A stretch of DNA of 39,924 nt from an uncultured Clostridia bacterium (lineage in GTDB: Bacteria > Bacillota > Clostridia > Oscillospirales > QAMX01): contig CALWJF010000014.1 in NCBI GenBank assembly GCA_944380935.1, positions 1-39,924 of the forward strand, given 5' to 3'. Position 1 is the first letter of the stretch; each line of letters starts with the position of its first letter. A model generated the notes under the pieces. The model searched no databases. It was not told where the DNA came from and was given only the letters and a program-made list of their open reading frames with translations. A program made the position numbers and the translations under genes. Positions 1-7,353 of this stretch are shown here, in pieces.

Positions 1-1
1 T

Positions 2-1357
2 CTGACGGTTCCGCCCACGCTGGTATCCTTTGCTGTAACCACCGATACGATCCAAAACGTTCTTTCTCCGGAATTCAAGGCCGCGGGCCATCCGGTACGT
101 CTCTTGACAGCCCCGCTCAACGAAGCCGGATTACCTGATATCGCTGCACTAAAGAAAAATTTCACGGCCTTAAGCAACCTGATGCGTCAGGGAAAAATTT
201 ATGCGGCTTACACGCCCGGTTACGGCGGAATTGCCGAAGCCGTAATGAAAATGTGTTTTGGAAACGGGATTGGCTTCCAATATGCGGACATCCCCTACGA
301 TGAAATTTTTGGATATCAGTATGGCGCTTTCCTGTTTGAATGTGATGCAGATGTTCAGCTTGGTTCCCTGCTTGGCAATACAACCGTAGAGGCTGAAATT
401 ATGCATGGCAACGAACGGCTTTCTCTTGATTCATTACTCGCCATTTACGAAGGTAAGCTTGAGCCGGTCTATCCCTGTAATATTGAACAGAAGCCGCGGG
501 ATATCCCGGCATTTACCTATAAGACCAACTCCTATACGGCGTCAGCATGCAAAATCGCCCGGCCTCGCGTCTTAATCCCGGTCTTCCCGGGTACAAACTG
601 TGAATACGATACAGCCAAAGCGTTTGAAGCTGCCGGCGCGGATGCGGAATGTTTCGTAATCCGCAATTTAAGCGCAGACGATATAGCGCAAAGCGTTGAG
701 GGATTTTCCGCCCGGATGCGCAGCAGCCAGATCGTCTTTGTACCCGGCGGTTTCTCCGCCGGAGATGAGCCGGATGGTTCCGGAAAATTTATTACCGCTT
801 TCTTCCGAAGCGCTGCCGTCCGCGAAGCTGTTGATGACCTTCTACAGAAGCGTGATGGCCTGATGGCAGGTATCTGCAATGGTTTCCAGGCGTTAATTAA
901 GCTCGGGCTGGTTCCTTACGGTAAAATCATCGATACTGATGCGGATAGCCCGACGCTGACCTTCAACACCATTGCACGCCATCAATCGCGCATTGTCCGT
1001 GTGCGTGTTGCTTCCAATAAATCCCCCTGGTTAGCTGCTACGCAGCCTGATGAAGTTTATTCGGTTGCAATTTCCCACGGTGAAGGGCGTTTCCTGGCTT
1101 CCGACGCGGTCATTCATGCGCTGGCGGAAAACGGGCAGATTGCAACACAGTATGTAGATTTAAGCGGCAAGCCAACAACAGACGTCCATTTCAACCCCAA
1201 CGATTCTGCTTTTGCAGTTGAAGGGATCTGTTCCCCAGACGGCCGTGTCTTTGGCAAGATGGGGCATACCGAACGTTGGGGAAGCGGATTATATAAAAAC
1301 ATCCCCGGCGAATTCGATATGCATCTATTTGAAAGTGCAGTTGCTTATTTTAAGTAA
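2..1357 (+). CDS. purL: Phosphoribosylformylglycinamidine synthase, C-terminal part (5' end outside window)
   Basis: This is the C-terminal 451 residues of formylglycinamidine ribonucleotide amidotransferase, the ATP- and glutamine-dependent fourth step of purine synthesis. The frame is open from base 2, so the gene begins before the window. The first part is the end of the second synthase half, with the ATP-binding-type segment VSFAVTTDTIQNVL. A glutamine amidotransferase domain follows from about base 560 with the motifs RVLIPVFPGTNCE and FVPGGFSAGDE. The nucleophile Cys lies in GICNGFQ (codon 875-877) and the catalytic His and Glu in SHGEGRF. Synthase and amidotransferase on one chain is the clostridial/proteobacterial arrangement, unlike the split PurS/PurQ/PurL of Bacillus. 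A strong hairpin terminator follows 47 bases after the stop. The identification is secure. Confidence 0.96.
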   Translation: MTVPPTLVSFAVTTDTIQNVLSPEFKAAGHPVRLLTAPLNEAGLPDIAALKKNFTALSNLMRQGKIYAAYTPGYGGIAEAVMKMCFGNGIGFQYADIPYDEIFGYQYGAFLFECDADVQLGSLLGNTTVEAEIMHGNERLSLDSLLAIYEGKLEPVYPCNIEQKPRDIPAFTYKTNSYTASACKIARPRVLIPVFPGTNCEYDTAKAFEAAGADAECFVIRNLSADDIAQSVEGFSARMRSSQIVFVPGGFSAGDEPDGSGKFITAFFRSAAVREAVDDLLQKRDGLMAGICNGFQALIKLGLVPYGKIIDTDADSPTLTFNTIARHQSRIVRVRVASNKSPWLAATQPDEVYSVAISHGEGRFLASDAVIHALAENGQIATQYVDLSGKPTTDVHFNPNDSAFAVEGICSPDGRVFGKMGHTERWGSGLYKNIPGEFDMHLFESAVAYFK

Positions 1358-1403
1358 AATTCCGGCAATCCTTTTAGAACGGCCGGAAACCAGGCAAATT
1401 CTC

Positions 1404-1441
1404 AAACGGCGGTTTGACAAATGTCAAGCCGCCGTTTTTCT
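1404..1441 (+). terminator. Rho-independent terminator after purL
   Basis: A 16-bp stem (1404-1419 with 1422-1437, one G-T pair) with a two-base loop runs into a short T-tract. It ends the purL transcript before the sigma factor gene. Confidence 0.9.
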
Positions 1442-1563
1442 TATACAATCCTCTTTTTCAGAACACCATCGCTATAAAGAATACGCTTCGATCTTCCTTT
1501 CCCCTTCTGCATTCCATTTTCAGCACAACAACTACGCCTGCAAGGAAAGCTGCCGTTTGATCA

Positions 1564-1622
1564 GACGGGAATTTTTTTAGGAAAGCTTCCTTAAAATGAA
1601 CCTTTCGGTCCTAATTCCCGTC
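1564..1622. repeat. Nested inverted repeat upstream of the sigma factor gene
   Basis: A 10-bp inverted repeat (GACGGGAATT at 1564-1573, AATTCCCGTC at 1613-1622) encloses a second small hairpin at 1579-1591 (AGGAA-AGC-TTCCT) and a weak third at 1600-1609. The right arm ends exactly on the candidate ECF -10 element. The rest of 1442-1563 shows no gene or clear signal. The repeat could be an operator or a structured leader; function unknown. Confidence 0.6.
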
Positions 1623-1628
1623 TATAAT
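1597..1628 (+). promoter_or_regulatory. Candidate ECF-type (autoregulatory) promoter, overlapping a sigma-A-like -10
   Basis: TGAACC (1597-1602), a 16-base spacer and CGTC (1619-1622) match the spacing and form of Bacillus SigW/SigX-type ECF promoters (TGAAAC-N16-CGTA). A TATAAT at 1623-1628 overlaps but has no good -35 at 16-18 bases. Because the next gene encodes an ECF sigma factor, self-activation is a natural reading, though it is an inference from the motif alone. Confidence 0.5.
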
Positions 1629-1669
1629 AAGTGAAACCGGTTTTAATCCATATCATGGGAGGTGATGAA

Positions 1670-2941
1670 TTGGATACATTTGAGGACTTACTACAAACTG
1701 TACAGGGATCTGTAGAGCGTTTTGTACGGTTTCGAATAAGCTCCAAAGCAGATGCAGACGATATCCTACAGGAAACATATCTGACTGCTTATCAAAAGTT
1801 TTCAGAACTTAACAATCGGGCCGCATTTAAAGCATGGATTTTACGTATTGCAAAAAATAAATGCAATGATTATTTTCGAAAAAAAGCGGCGCAGTACGAA
1901 ATACCCATCGATACACTACAGGAACAACAACTATTCGGCAGCCGGTACGGTCTTTCTATGATGGATTCCGTTAGAGAAACGCTGCATTTACTTGGCGAGC
2001 GAGATAAGCAATGTCTTTACCTTTACTTTTGGAAAGAGATGCCGCAAGCAGAAATCGCAAAAGTGCTGAATATTCCTTTAGGAACCGTTAAAAGCAGACT
2101 TTATACTGCAAAACAGAACTTTAAAACGCAATATCCTTACCAGATGGAATTCTTGAAAGGAGCAAAAGAAATGAAAACTTTACCGAATTATATTCCTGAA
2201 TATAAAATCCAAGCCCATACGGAACCGCCTTTTTCGGTAAAATGGGAAGAACTTATGGGTTGGTTTCTGGTCCCGAAACTCGGAGAAAGGATATCCTGGG
2301 GAATCTACGACATCCCATCTCGCAAATGCAGCCACATATGCAACATGGAAGTCACGGGAAAAGCAACGGTACATGGCATCGAAGGCGTAGAACTGACTGC
2401 CCAGGAAATATCTTGTTCAGACAAAACCGATGTGACGCATTACACCTTTATTGCGCAACTTACCGATACGCACTGCCGTTATCTGGCAGCATTTCGAAAC
2501 GACGCAGAAGTTCACCATTACATTACCTTCCTCGATGGTGAGGAATTTTCAAAGAACTGGGGATTTGGGGAAGACAACTGCGGCAACGAGACCAATCTGG
2601 CGCCCAAAGGTGATCTATACAGAGATGGTTCCATTATCACAAGCGTAAAAAAAGATTTTTTACTGGATATTGTTGGCCGATATATTGTTACGATTGACGG
2701 AAAAAGTTATGACACCGTTTGCGTAATGGATATCGGCACCTATAATGCTGGTATCGCATCGGAACAGTTTTTGGATCAACACGGAAAAACGATCCTCTGG
2801 CGCAGGTTCAACCGCAATGACTGGGCTTTTGATCATTACAAAAAGAAGTGGGATGAACTGCTTCCCCAAAATGAAAAGTTGATCATCAACGGCACGACTT
2901 ATGTCCATTGGTACGATTGTATTACAGACTACATTCTTTAA
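1670..2941 (+). CDS. ECF-type RNA polymerase sigma factor with large C-terminal domain
   Basis: This 423-residue protein begins with a normal ECF sigma factor. Region 2 spans about residues 1-72 (DADDILQETYLTAYQKF, then FKAWILRIAKNKCNDYF) and region 4 about 100-152 (EIAKVLNIPLGTVKSRLYTA helix-turn-helix). About 250 further residues follow, without obvious membrane segments. ECF factors are normally under 200 residues, so the extension is a separate domain, probably a sensory or inhibitory module; related long sigma proteins are known in Firmicutes. The start chosen is TTG at 1670: GGAGG at 1658-1662 sits seven bases upstream, while an in-frame GTG at 1631 has no ribosome site. No anti-sigma gene is adjacent, which fits regulation by the attached domain. 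Promoter recognition and signal are unknown. Confidence 0.85.
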   Translation: MDTFEDLLQTVQGSVERFVRFRISSKADADDILQETYLTAYQKFSELNNRAAFKAWILRIAKNKCNDYFRKKAAQYEIPIDTLQEQQLFGSRYGLSMMDSVRETLHLLGERDKQCLYLYFWKEMPQAEIAKVLNIPLGTVKSRLYTAKQNFKTQYPYQMEFLKGAKEMKTLPNYIPEYKIQAHTEPPFSVKWEELMGWFLVPKLGERISWGIYDIPSRKCSHICNMEVTGKATVHGIEGVELTAQEISCSDKTDVTHYTFIAQLTDTHCRYLAAFRNDAEVHHYITFLDGEEFSKNWGFGEDNCGNETNLAPKGDLYRDGSIITSVKKDFLLDIVGRYIVTIDGKSYDTVCVMDIGTYNAGIASEQFLDQHGKTILWRRFNRNDWAFDHYKKKWDELLPQNEKLIINGTTYVHWYDCITDYIL

Positions 2942-2946
2942 AAAAA

Positions 2947-2980
2947 ACAGGTGCTGGAAAATTCCCGCACCTGTAAACTT
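2947..2980 (-). terminator. Terminator between the sigma factor and VOC genes, probably bidirectional
   Basis: The stem ACAGGTGC/GCACCTGT (2947-2954 with 2967-2974) encloses a further GGAA/TTCC pairing. On the minus strand it is followed by a run of T (the A-tract at 2940-2947), so it best serves the minus-strand cluster ending at 3022. A weaker T-tract on the plus side could also stop the sigma factor transcript. Confidence 0.8.
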
Positions 2981-3021
2981 TTAAATCCGACGAATTTTTA
3001 ATCGGTCCCTTTCAGCACTTT

Positions 3022-3420
3022 TTATGCGTTCCCCAGCAGGAAGTCCGGCAAAATCTGCATCAATTCAATGGGAAGCCCGTCCGGATCGGCAATCCAAAGC
3101 TGATAATTGCCATATTTCCCCTTCCGCACCGGTTTTGCCGGCCATCCGGCAGCTTTTACCTGTTTCTCTGCCTCGTAAATATCTGCAACTGTCAGGCACA
3201 GATGCATAAACCCGATCCCAGTGTCTTTTTTCTCCGCACCCGGCTCCGGCTTAAACAGCTCGATATATTGCCCGTCGCAAAATTTTACATAGCACATATT
3301 CACTTCGCCGTTTTCTGTGCCCTCAAATACTTTTTTCCCGCCGAGAACGCGGCAGTAAAAGTCCAGCGCCCGATCAAGATCCGATACATGAATCGCAATA
3401 TGTCCAATTGATTGAATCAT
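3022..3420 (-). CDS. VOC superfamily (glyoxalase-fold) metal-dependent protein
   Basis: A 132-residue single vicinal-oxygen-chelate protein made of two beta-alpha-beta-beta-beta repeats. The four usual metal ligands are present: His7 (IGHIAIHV), Glu54 (QYIELF), His73 (FMHLCL) and Glu119 (LPIELMQ). Relatives include lactoylglutathione lyase, methylmalonyl-CoA epimerase and dioxygenases, and sequence alone does not choose between them. It is the last gene of the minus-strand cluster, 13 bases after the SGNH hydrolase, with a strong AGGAGG site. Its place in a sugar cluster would suit an epimerase or isomerase on a carbonyl or CoA intermediate, which is an inference. Confidence 0.85.
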   Translation of the reverse strand: MIQSIGHIAIHVSDLDRALDFYCRVLGGKKVFEGTENGEVNMCYVKFCDGQYIELFKPEPGAEKKDTGIGFMHLCLTVADIYEAEKQVKAAGWPAKPVRKGKYGNYQLWIADPDGLPIELMQILPDFLLGNA

Positions 3421-3433
3421 AAATATCCTCCTT

Positions 3434-4153
3434 TTACCATTGTGCGCCCGGGATTTTCGGTGCTAGTCCCAAGGTTTGCAGCACACAGTCCGCCATGATC
3501 TTCTGCACCTGATCCGTCGGATGCAATCCGTCGGACATACACCCTGACTGCGTCATCAAATCTTCAATGGAACAATTCTTCCGCTTCATCTCATTCAAAA
3601 CTGCACCGTAACAGTCCGCATACAGCACATCTTTTTTCCATGCAACGTATTGAATTACGTTGACAATATCCTCAATATGGCACAGGCGGGACGGGTGCAT
3701 CTCATTTTCCGCTGTGGATGGGTTGGGCGAAATCAAGACTGGAAGTGTATTCTGTGCGCGGAATCGGTCAACCATCCCGCATAATCCCGATTCCAGCTCC
3801 TGCCTTCCCCGTTCGCGCTTACGATCATTGGCGCCGACCAAAATTAAAACGATGTCCTCTTCTCCGGAACTCACCTGATCAAGGCCGGCAAAGAGTTGAT
3901 AGGAATAAATACCACTGCAGCCATGATTCTCAATCTCGCACTTTGGGAATTTTTCCACGAGATACCGCGAAAGCAGAACCCACCAAGCATTGGGCGCATA
4001 CCAACGCGTATAGCGATCAGAACCATGCACAAGCAACGTTTCCTGCGTTGGATACCCTTCGCTGCATCCTACACCCGCCGCAATACTGTCTCCTATTATG
4101 TTGATTTTTGCGCCGTGCTGTAAACATTCAAAAATACGTCCCTGTTCTTTCAT
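3434..4153 (-). CDS. SGNH/GDSL-type hydrolase (cytoplasmic)
   Basis: This 239-residue protein has the GDSL-esterase blocks in order: IIGDSIAAG with the nucleophile Ser23, a conserved Gly near residue 81, GAND with Asn109, and DGLHP with Asp208 and His211. There is no signal peptide, so it acts in the cytoplasm. Such enzymes remove acyl groups (often acetyl) from sugars or other alcohols. Here it could deacylate an esterified sugar that enters the upstream pathway. It follows the third SDR gene but is separated from it by a terminator hairpin (4185-4213), and no clear promoter is visible in the 71-base gap. It may therefore depend on read-through. The substrate is unknown. Confidence 0.85.
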   Translation of the reverse strand: MKEQGRIFECLQHGAKINIIGDSIAAGVGCSEGYPTQETLLVHGSDRYTRWYAPNAWWVLLSRYLVEKFPKCEIENHGCSGIYSYQLFAGLDQVSSGEEDIVLILVGANDRKRERGRQELESGLCGMVDRFRAQNTLPVLISPNPSTAENEMHPSRLCHIEDIVNVIQYVAWKKDVLYADCYGAVLNEMKRKNCSIEDLMTQSGCMSDGLHPTDQVQKIMADCVLQTLGLAPKIPGAQW

Positions 4154-4184
4154 AAACCTACTCCTGCCATAGCGCAGTAAACGT

Positions 4185-4213
4185 AAAAAGGCCGCTTGTC
4201 CTGCGGCCTTTTT
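4185..4213 (-). terminator. Hairpin terminator after the third SDR gene
   Basis: An 11-bp stem (4185-4195 with 4203-4213), GGCCGC-rich and flanked by A5 and T5, can terminate in either direction. It lies between the SDR and SGNH genes and should lower expression of the last two genes. Confidence 0.85.
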
Positions 4214-4224
4214 GCATAAAATCC

Positions 4225-5220
4225 TTACTCGACAATAGATCCGTCGTCACGATGATCGCCGGGGGCATAGCCGGGATAATATTCGCTGCCTTCCCAGCGG
4301 CACTTCGGCTCATAGCCCAACAGCTTACGCACTTTCGTAATCGTAAACAGGCCGACATCTTCTTTCCCGCCCTGATATTCCGGAACATTTTTACAGGCCT
4401 CAGCAATCGTGGGCCAATGCTTCGCGGCAAATTCCGCCGTGGATTCCGGATAACGCTTTGCGGTTGCCAGGTTAAATACTTCATGCTGGCGCTCACAATC
4501 CTTATCCAATGCAAGATGCATGGCGTATGCGATGTCACGGGAATCTACATACTGATAGGTATCATCATGGAAGCCGTCCTTATTCTGGTCGGTAACCGGA
4601 ACGTCCACATTTACAGGCTTCGGAACATAGGGATTGGAAATGCCAAGCAAACGGAAAGAAACCGTACGATATCCATAAGCATTGCCATAGCACTCCAACA
4701 TCTTTTCATTGAGGCACTTCGAAAGGGAATAGGAATCCTGCGGCTGGCAGGGCTGATTCTCATCAACCGGCAAAGACGGAATCTCCCACGGCATGCCGGA
4801 TGTATTGTGATTAATCCCTGTTGCATAATAGGAAGATGCAAAAATCACCTTTTTCACGCCGAGACGGCGGGCTGCTTCCAGAAGATAATACGTACCGTTC
4901 ATATTTACATCCCAGCACAGATCTTCCGGCTCACGCTGGTAGACAAACCGGCCAACCTCTGTCGCATGCGTGATAGCCGCCAAATGCAAAATACAATCTG
5001 CCTTCGACAGAAGAATTGCACGCATACAGTCTTCCAAAGACGTCAGTTCGCCCATGACAAATTTGCAATCCCGTTCCGGTTTCCAGGGGAAGGGCTGCTT
5101 ATCCGGCGCAACACGGTCCAAAAGCGTAATATTATACTCGTTATGAAGCTCATAGTAGCACTGACGCCCCAGGCGGCCGCAGCCACCGGTAATCAGAACA
5201 TTTTTGTATTTCTCATTCAT
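4225..5220 (-). CDS. NAD-dependent epimerase/dehydratase, extended SDR (third paralogue)
   Basis: A 331-residue extended short-chain dehydrogenase/reductase. The N-terminal Rossmann motif is TGGCGRLG (Gly12, Gly15, Gly18). The active site has Ser129/130 (FASSYYATG) and Tyr164-x3-Lys168 (SYSLSK). Family members epimerise, dehydrate or oxidise free or nucleotide-linked sugars with bound or exchangeable NAD. It shares the layout and several segments (VDSRDIA, K-x-R-K-L-LGYEP near the C-terminus) with the two SDRs at 11871-13957, but is more distant. Unlike them it has its own promoter (5257-5285) and a good AGGAGG site, so it can be made independently. The substrate is unknown; a non-nucleotide sugar is likely from the neighbours. 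Confidence 0.87.
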   Translation of the reverse strand: MNEKYKNVLITGGCGRLGRQCYYELHNEYNITLLDRVAPDKQPFPWKPERDCKFVMGELTSLEDCMRAILLSKADCILHLAAITHATEVGRFVYQREPEDLCWDVNMNGTYYLLEAARRLGVKKVIFASSYYATGINHNTSGMPWEIPSLPVDENQPCQPQDSYSLSKCLNEKMLECYGNAYGYRTVSFRLLGISNPYVPKPVNVDVPVTDQNKDGFHDDTYQYVDSRDIAYAMHLALDKDCERQHEVFNLATAKRYPESTAEFAAKHWPTIAEACKNVPEYQGGKEDVGLFTITKVRKLLGYEPKCRWEGSEYYPGYAPGDHRDDGSIVE

Positions 5221-5256
5221 GTGGGAATACCTCCTATCGTTTGACTCACTTCTCTT

Positions 5257-5285
5257 ATTATAGGCATTTGCTCCGCAAAAAGCAA
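5257..5285 (-). promoter_or_regulatory. Promoter for the third SDR gene
   Basis: On the minus strand TTGCTT, a 17-base spacer and TATAAT (plus-strand positions 5280-5285 and 5257-5262) make a good sigma-A promoter. It starts RNA about 30 bases before the SDR start codon. Confidence 0.75.
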
Positions 5286-5367
5286 GCAGTTTTTGTATGA
5301 TATGCTAAAATCGGTATGGCATTATATCGAATTCTTATGGTCAATTTTGTCTATTTTGCCTGTTCGC

Positions 5368-5405
5368 AGACAAGTCCTGTCTGCAATTGCGGACAGGACT
5401 TGTCT
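5368..5405. repeat. 38-base near-perfect palindrome between the aldehyde dehydrogenase and SDR genes
   Basis: Arms 5368-5381 and 5392-5405 pair over 14 bases, and the middle (GCAATTGC) is itself palindromic. The whole element is self-complementary except for one position. No T-run follows on the minus strand, so it is not a standard terminator. It may be an mRNA-stabilising or processing hairpin at the end of the main operon, or an operator. Confidence 0.7.
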
Positions 5406-5427
5406 ATATGAACACGACTGTTTACGT

Positions 5428-6930
5428 TTAGATTGTTCCATCCCAAGTAGAAACCTGGGTATTATTGATTTCATCCTGATCGAACCAGCGTGTGGTTACG
5501 ACTTTGCTTTCGGTATAGAACCGGTAAGCGTCTTTCCCAAGGCAATGCTGATCGCCGAAGAAGGACTGCTTATGCCCGGCAAAGGGGAAGAAACCGATCG
5601 GAACCGGAATTCCAACATTGACGCCAACCATACCGCCATCGGTATGACGCGCAAACTCACGGGCATAATAACCATTCTGCGTGAAGATAACCGAACCGTT
5701 TGCGTAGGGATTCGCATTCATAATGCGCAAACCGTCATGGAAATCCTTACAACGCTTCATGCACAGGACCGGTCCGAAAATTTCTTCCTGACCAATGGAC
5801 ATTTCCTCCGTAACATGGTCAAACAGCGTCGGGCCAACATAATAACCATTTTCAAAGCCTTCCACTTTACAGTTCCGGCCATCCAACACGAGTTGTGCAC
5901 CTTCTGCGATACCCTTGTTGATATCAGCAATTACTTCATCATAGTGGGACTTATAGGTAATCGGGCCAAGTTTGGACGTCTTATCATATGCCGGGCCGAC
6001 TTTGATCTTCGAAGCCTGCTTGACAAACTCCTTGACGAATTCATCGGCAATACTTTCCTGTACCACGATGGCGCTCAAAGCCATGCAGCGCTGGCCGGCG
6101 CAGCCGTATGCGGAGTTGATAATTCCGGCAACTGTGCGTGTGATCGGTGTGTCTTCCAGAATCAGCGCATGGTTCTTGGCCTGCGTCAGGCACTGAACAC
6201 GCTTGCCGGCCGCAGCCGCACGCTGATAAATCAGTTTACCAACCGGCGTAGAACCAACAAAGGTTATGCCCTTGACATCCGGATGATCAAGAATGGTATT
6301 AATTTCATTGCGGGAGCAGGTTACGATATTCACCACGCCGTCCGGCATCCCCGCTTCTTTATACAGCTCTGCAATACGCATCGCCGTGCGCGGCGTCAGG
6401 GATGCTGCCTTCAATACGATGGTATTGCCGCAGGCAACGCAAACCGGAGTCATCCATCCGAACGGAATCATCGCCGGGAAATTTACCGGAACAATGCCCG
6501 CAAAGACGCCGATCGGTTCACGGTAAAGAACCGTATCGTATCCCTTTGAGGCGTCCATCGTGCTTTCGCCCTGCATTAAAGACGGTACCTGGCAGGCAAG
6601 TTCTGTACCTTCCTTTGCTTTCAGAACATCGCCTTCTGCCTCAGCCCAAACCTTACCATTTTCAGTGGCAACGAGCATTGTCAATTCTTCCATATGCTCA
6701 ATCAGGAGGTCACGGACTTTATACAGGATCTGGGAACGTTTAATGGCCGGTGTGGAGCTCCATCCCGGGAATGCAGCCTTTGCAGCTGCAATTGCTCCCA
6801 GCACCTCTTCATTGGTGCAACAGGGAGCCTGTCCGGTGACTTCGCCGGTATTGGGGTTATGCAGGTCATACCATTTATCGGTTTTTGACTCTACAAACTG
6901 ATTGTTAACAAAATACTTCAGTTTTTCCAT
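5428..6930 (-). CDS. CoA-acylating aldehyde dehydrogenase of the methylmalonate-semialdehyde dehydrogenase family
   Basis: A 500-residue ALDH-fold protein with Asn150 (PVNFPAMIP), the catalytic Cys282 in GCAGQRCMALS, and QAKNH where most ALDHs have the general-base Glu. That Asn is typical of CoA-dependent MmsA/IolA enzymes, which turn malonate or methylmalonate semialdehyde into acetyl- or propionyl-CoA with CO2 release. Arg281 next to the Cys matches one of the two Arg residues that bind the substrate carboxylate in Bacillus IolA. By my alignment the other (Arg107 of IolA) is Lys104 here, and the usual Gly before AKNH is Gln250. The acid group may therefore sit differently or the substrate may differ. 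It is 18 bases downstream of the cupin gene and is probably the final acyl-CoA-forming step of the pathway. Confidence 0.9.
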   Translation of the reverse strand: MEKLKYFVNNQFVESKTDKWYDLHNPNTGEVTGQAPCCTNEEVLGAIAAAKAAFPGWSSTPAIKRSQILYKVRDLLIEHMEELTMLVATENGKVWAEAEGDVLKAKEGTELACQVPSLMQGESTMDASKGYDTVLYREPIGVFAGIVPVNFPAMIPFGWMTPVCVACGNTIVLKAASLTPRTAMRIAELYKEAGMPDGVVNIVTCSRNEINTILDHPDVKGITFVGSTPVGKLIYQRAAAAGKRVQCLTQAKNHALILEDTPITRTVAGIINSAYGCAGQRCMALSAIVVQESIADEFVKEFVKQASKIKVGPAYDKTSKLGPITYKSHYDEVIADINKGIAEGAQLVLDGRNCKVEGFENGYYVGPTLFDHVTEEMSIGQEEIFGPVLCMKRCKDFHDGLRIMNANPYANGSVIFTQNGYYAREFARHTDGGMVGVNVGIPVPIGFFPFAGHKQSFFGDQHCLGKDAYRFYTESKVVTTRWFDQDEINNTQVSTWDGTI

Positions 6931-6948
6931 TGTCCTATCCTCTTTTAT

Positions 6949-7338
6949 TTATTTATCGAAATCATCGATATCAATTTCCGGATGGTATTCATAACTTGAC
7001 GGGTCGGCAGCCGGCGCATAGAAACAAGCGACCTTCATCAGCTCCGTACCGGTGTTTTTGAGCATATGCGGCACACCTTTGGGGAACAGTACCGCACTGC
7101 CTTCACGAATATCTTCCACTTCGGTGCCAACCAACGCACGGCCGGTCCCGGAAAGGATATAAACCAGTTCTTCTCCGTTCGGATGCAGATGGGCAGGCGT
7201 AACCTTTGCCCCCGGCTGAATCTTGATGACGCACATCGAGCAAAATTCTGAGTGGTCTTTTTCCTGCGTGATTACCCAGCGCAGTTTACGGCCAGGAAGA
7301 TCCAATTCTTCAATATTATTTTCATTGACGTTAATCAT
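6949..7338 (-). CDS. Small single-domain cupin protein
   Basis: This 129-residue cupin has the metal-site motif HLHPNGEE (His50, His52, Glu56) and the second-motif ligand His91 (GVPHMLKNTG), so a bound divalent metal is likely. Small cupins act as sugar isomerases or epimerases, dioxygenases or sensors. In this cluster an isomerase or epimerase role is plausible but not shown. It lies 15 bases after the transketolase stop and 18 bases before the aldehyde dehydrogenase start, so it is co-transcribed. No signal peptide or extra DNA-binding domain is present, which argues against a regulator. Confidence 0.85.
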   Translation of the reverse strand: MINVNENNIEELDLPGRKLRWVITQEKDHSEFCSMCVIKIQPGAKVTPAHLHPNGEELVYILSGTGRALVGTEVEDIREGSAVLFPKGVPHMLKNTGTELMKVACFYAPAADPSSYEYHPEIDIDDFDK

Positions 7339-7353
7339 AGCTCTGCCTTTCTT

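Noticed and set aside
5293-6549. Long open frame on the plus strand opposite the aldehyde dehydrogenase gene
   Set aside because: It mirrors a well-conserved minus-strand gene, has no ribosome site and resembles no family. Similar long frames opposite 4252-5244, 10226-11746 and 11748-12932 are rejected for the same reason.
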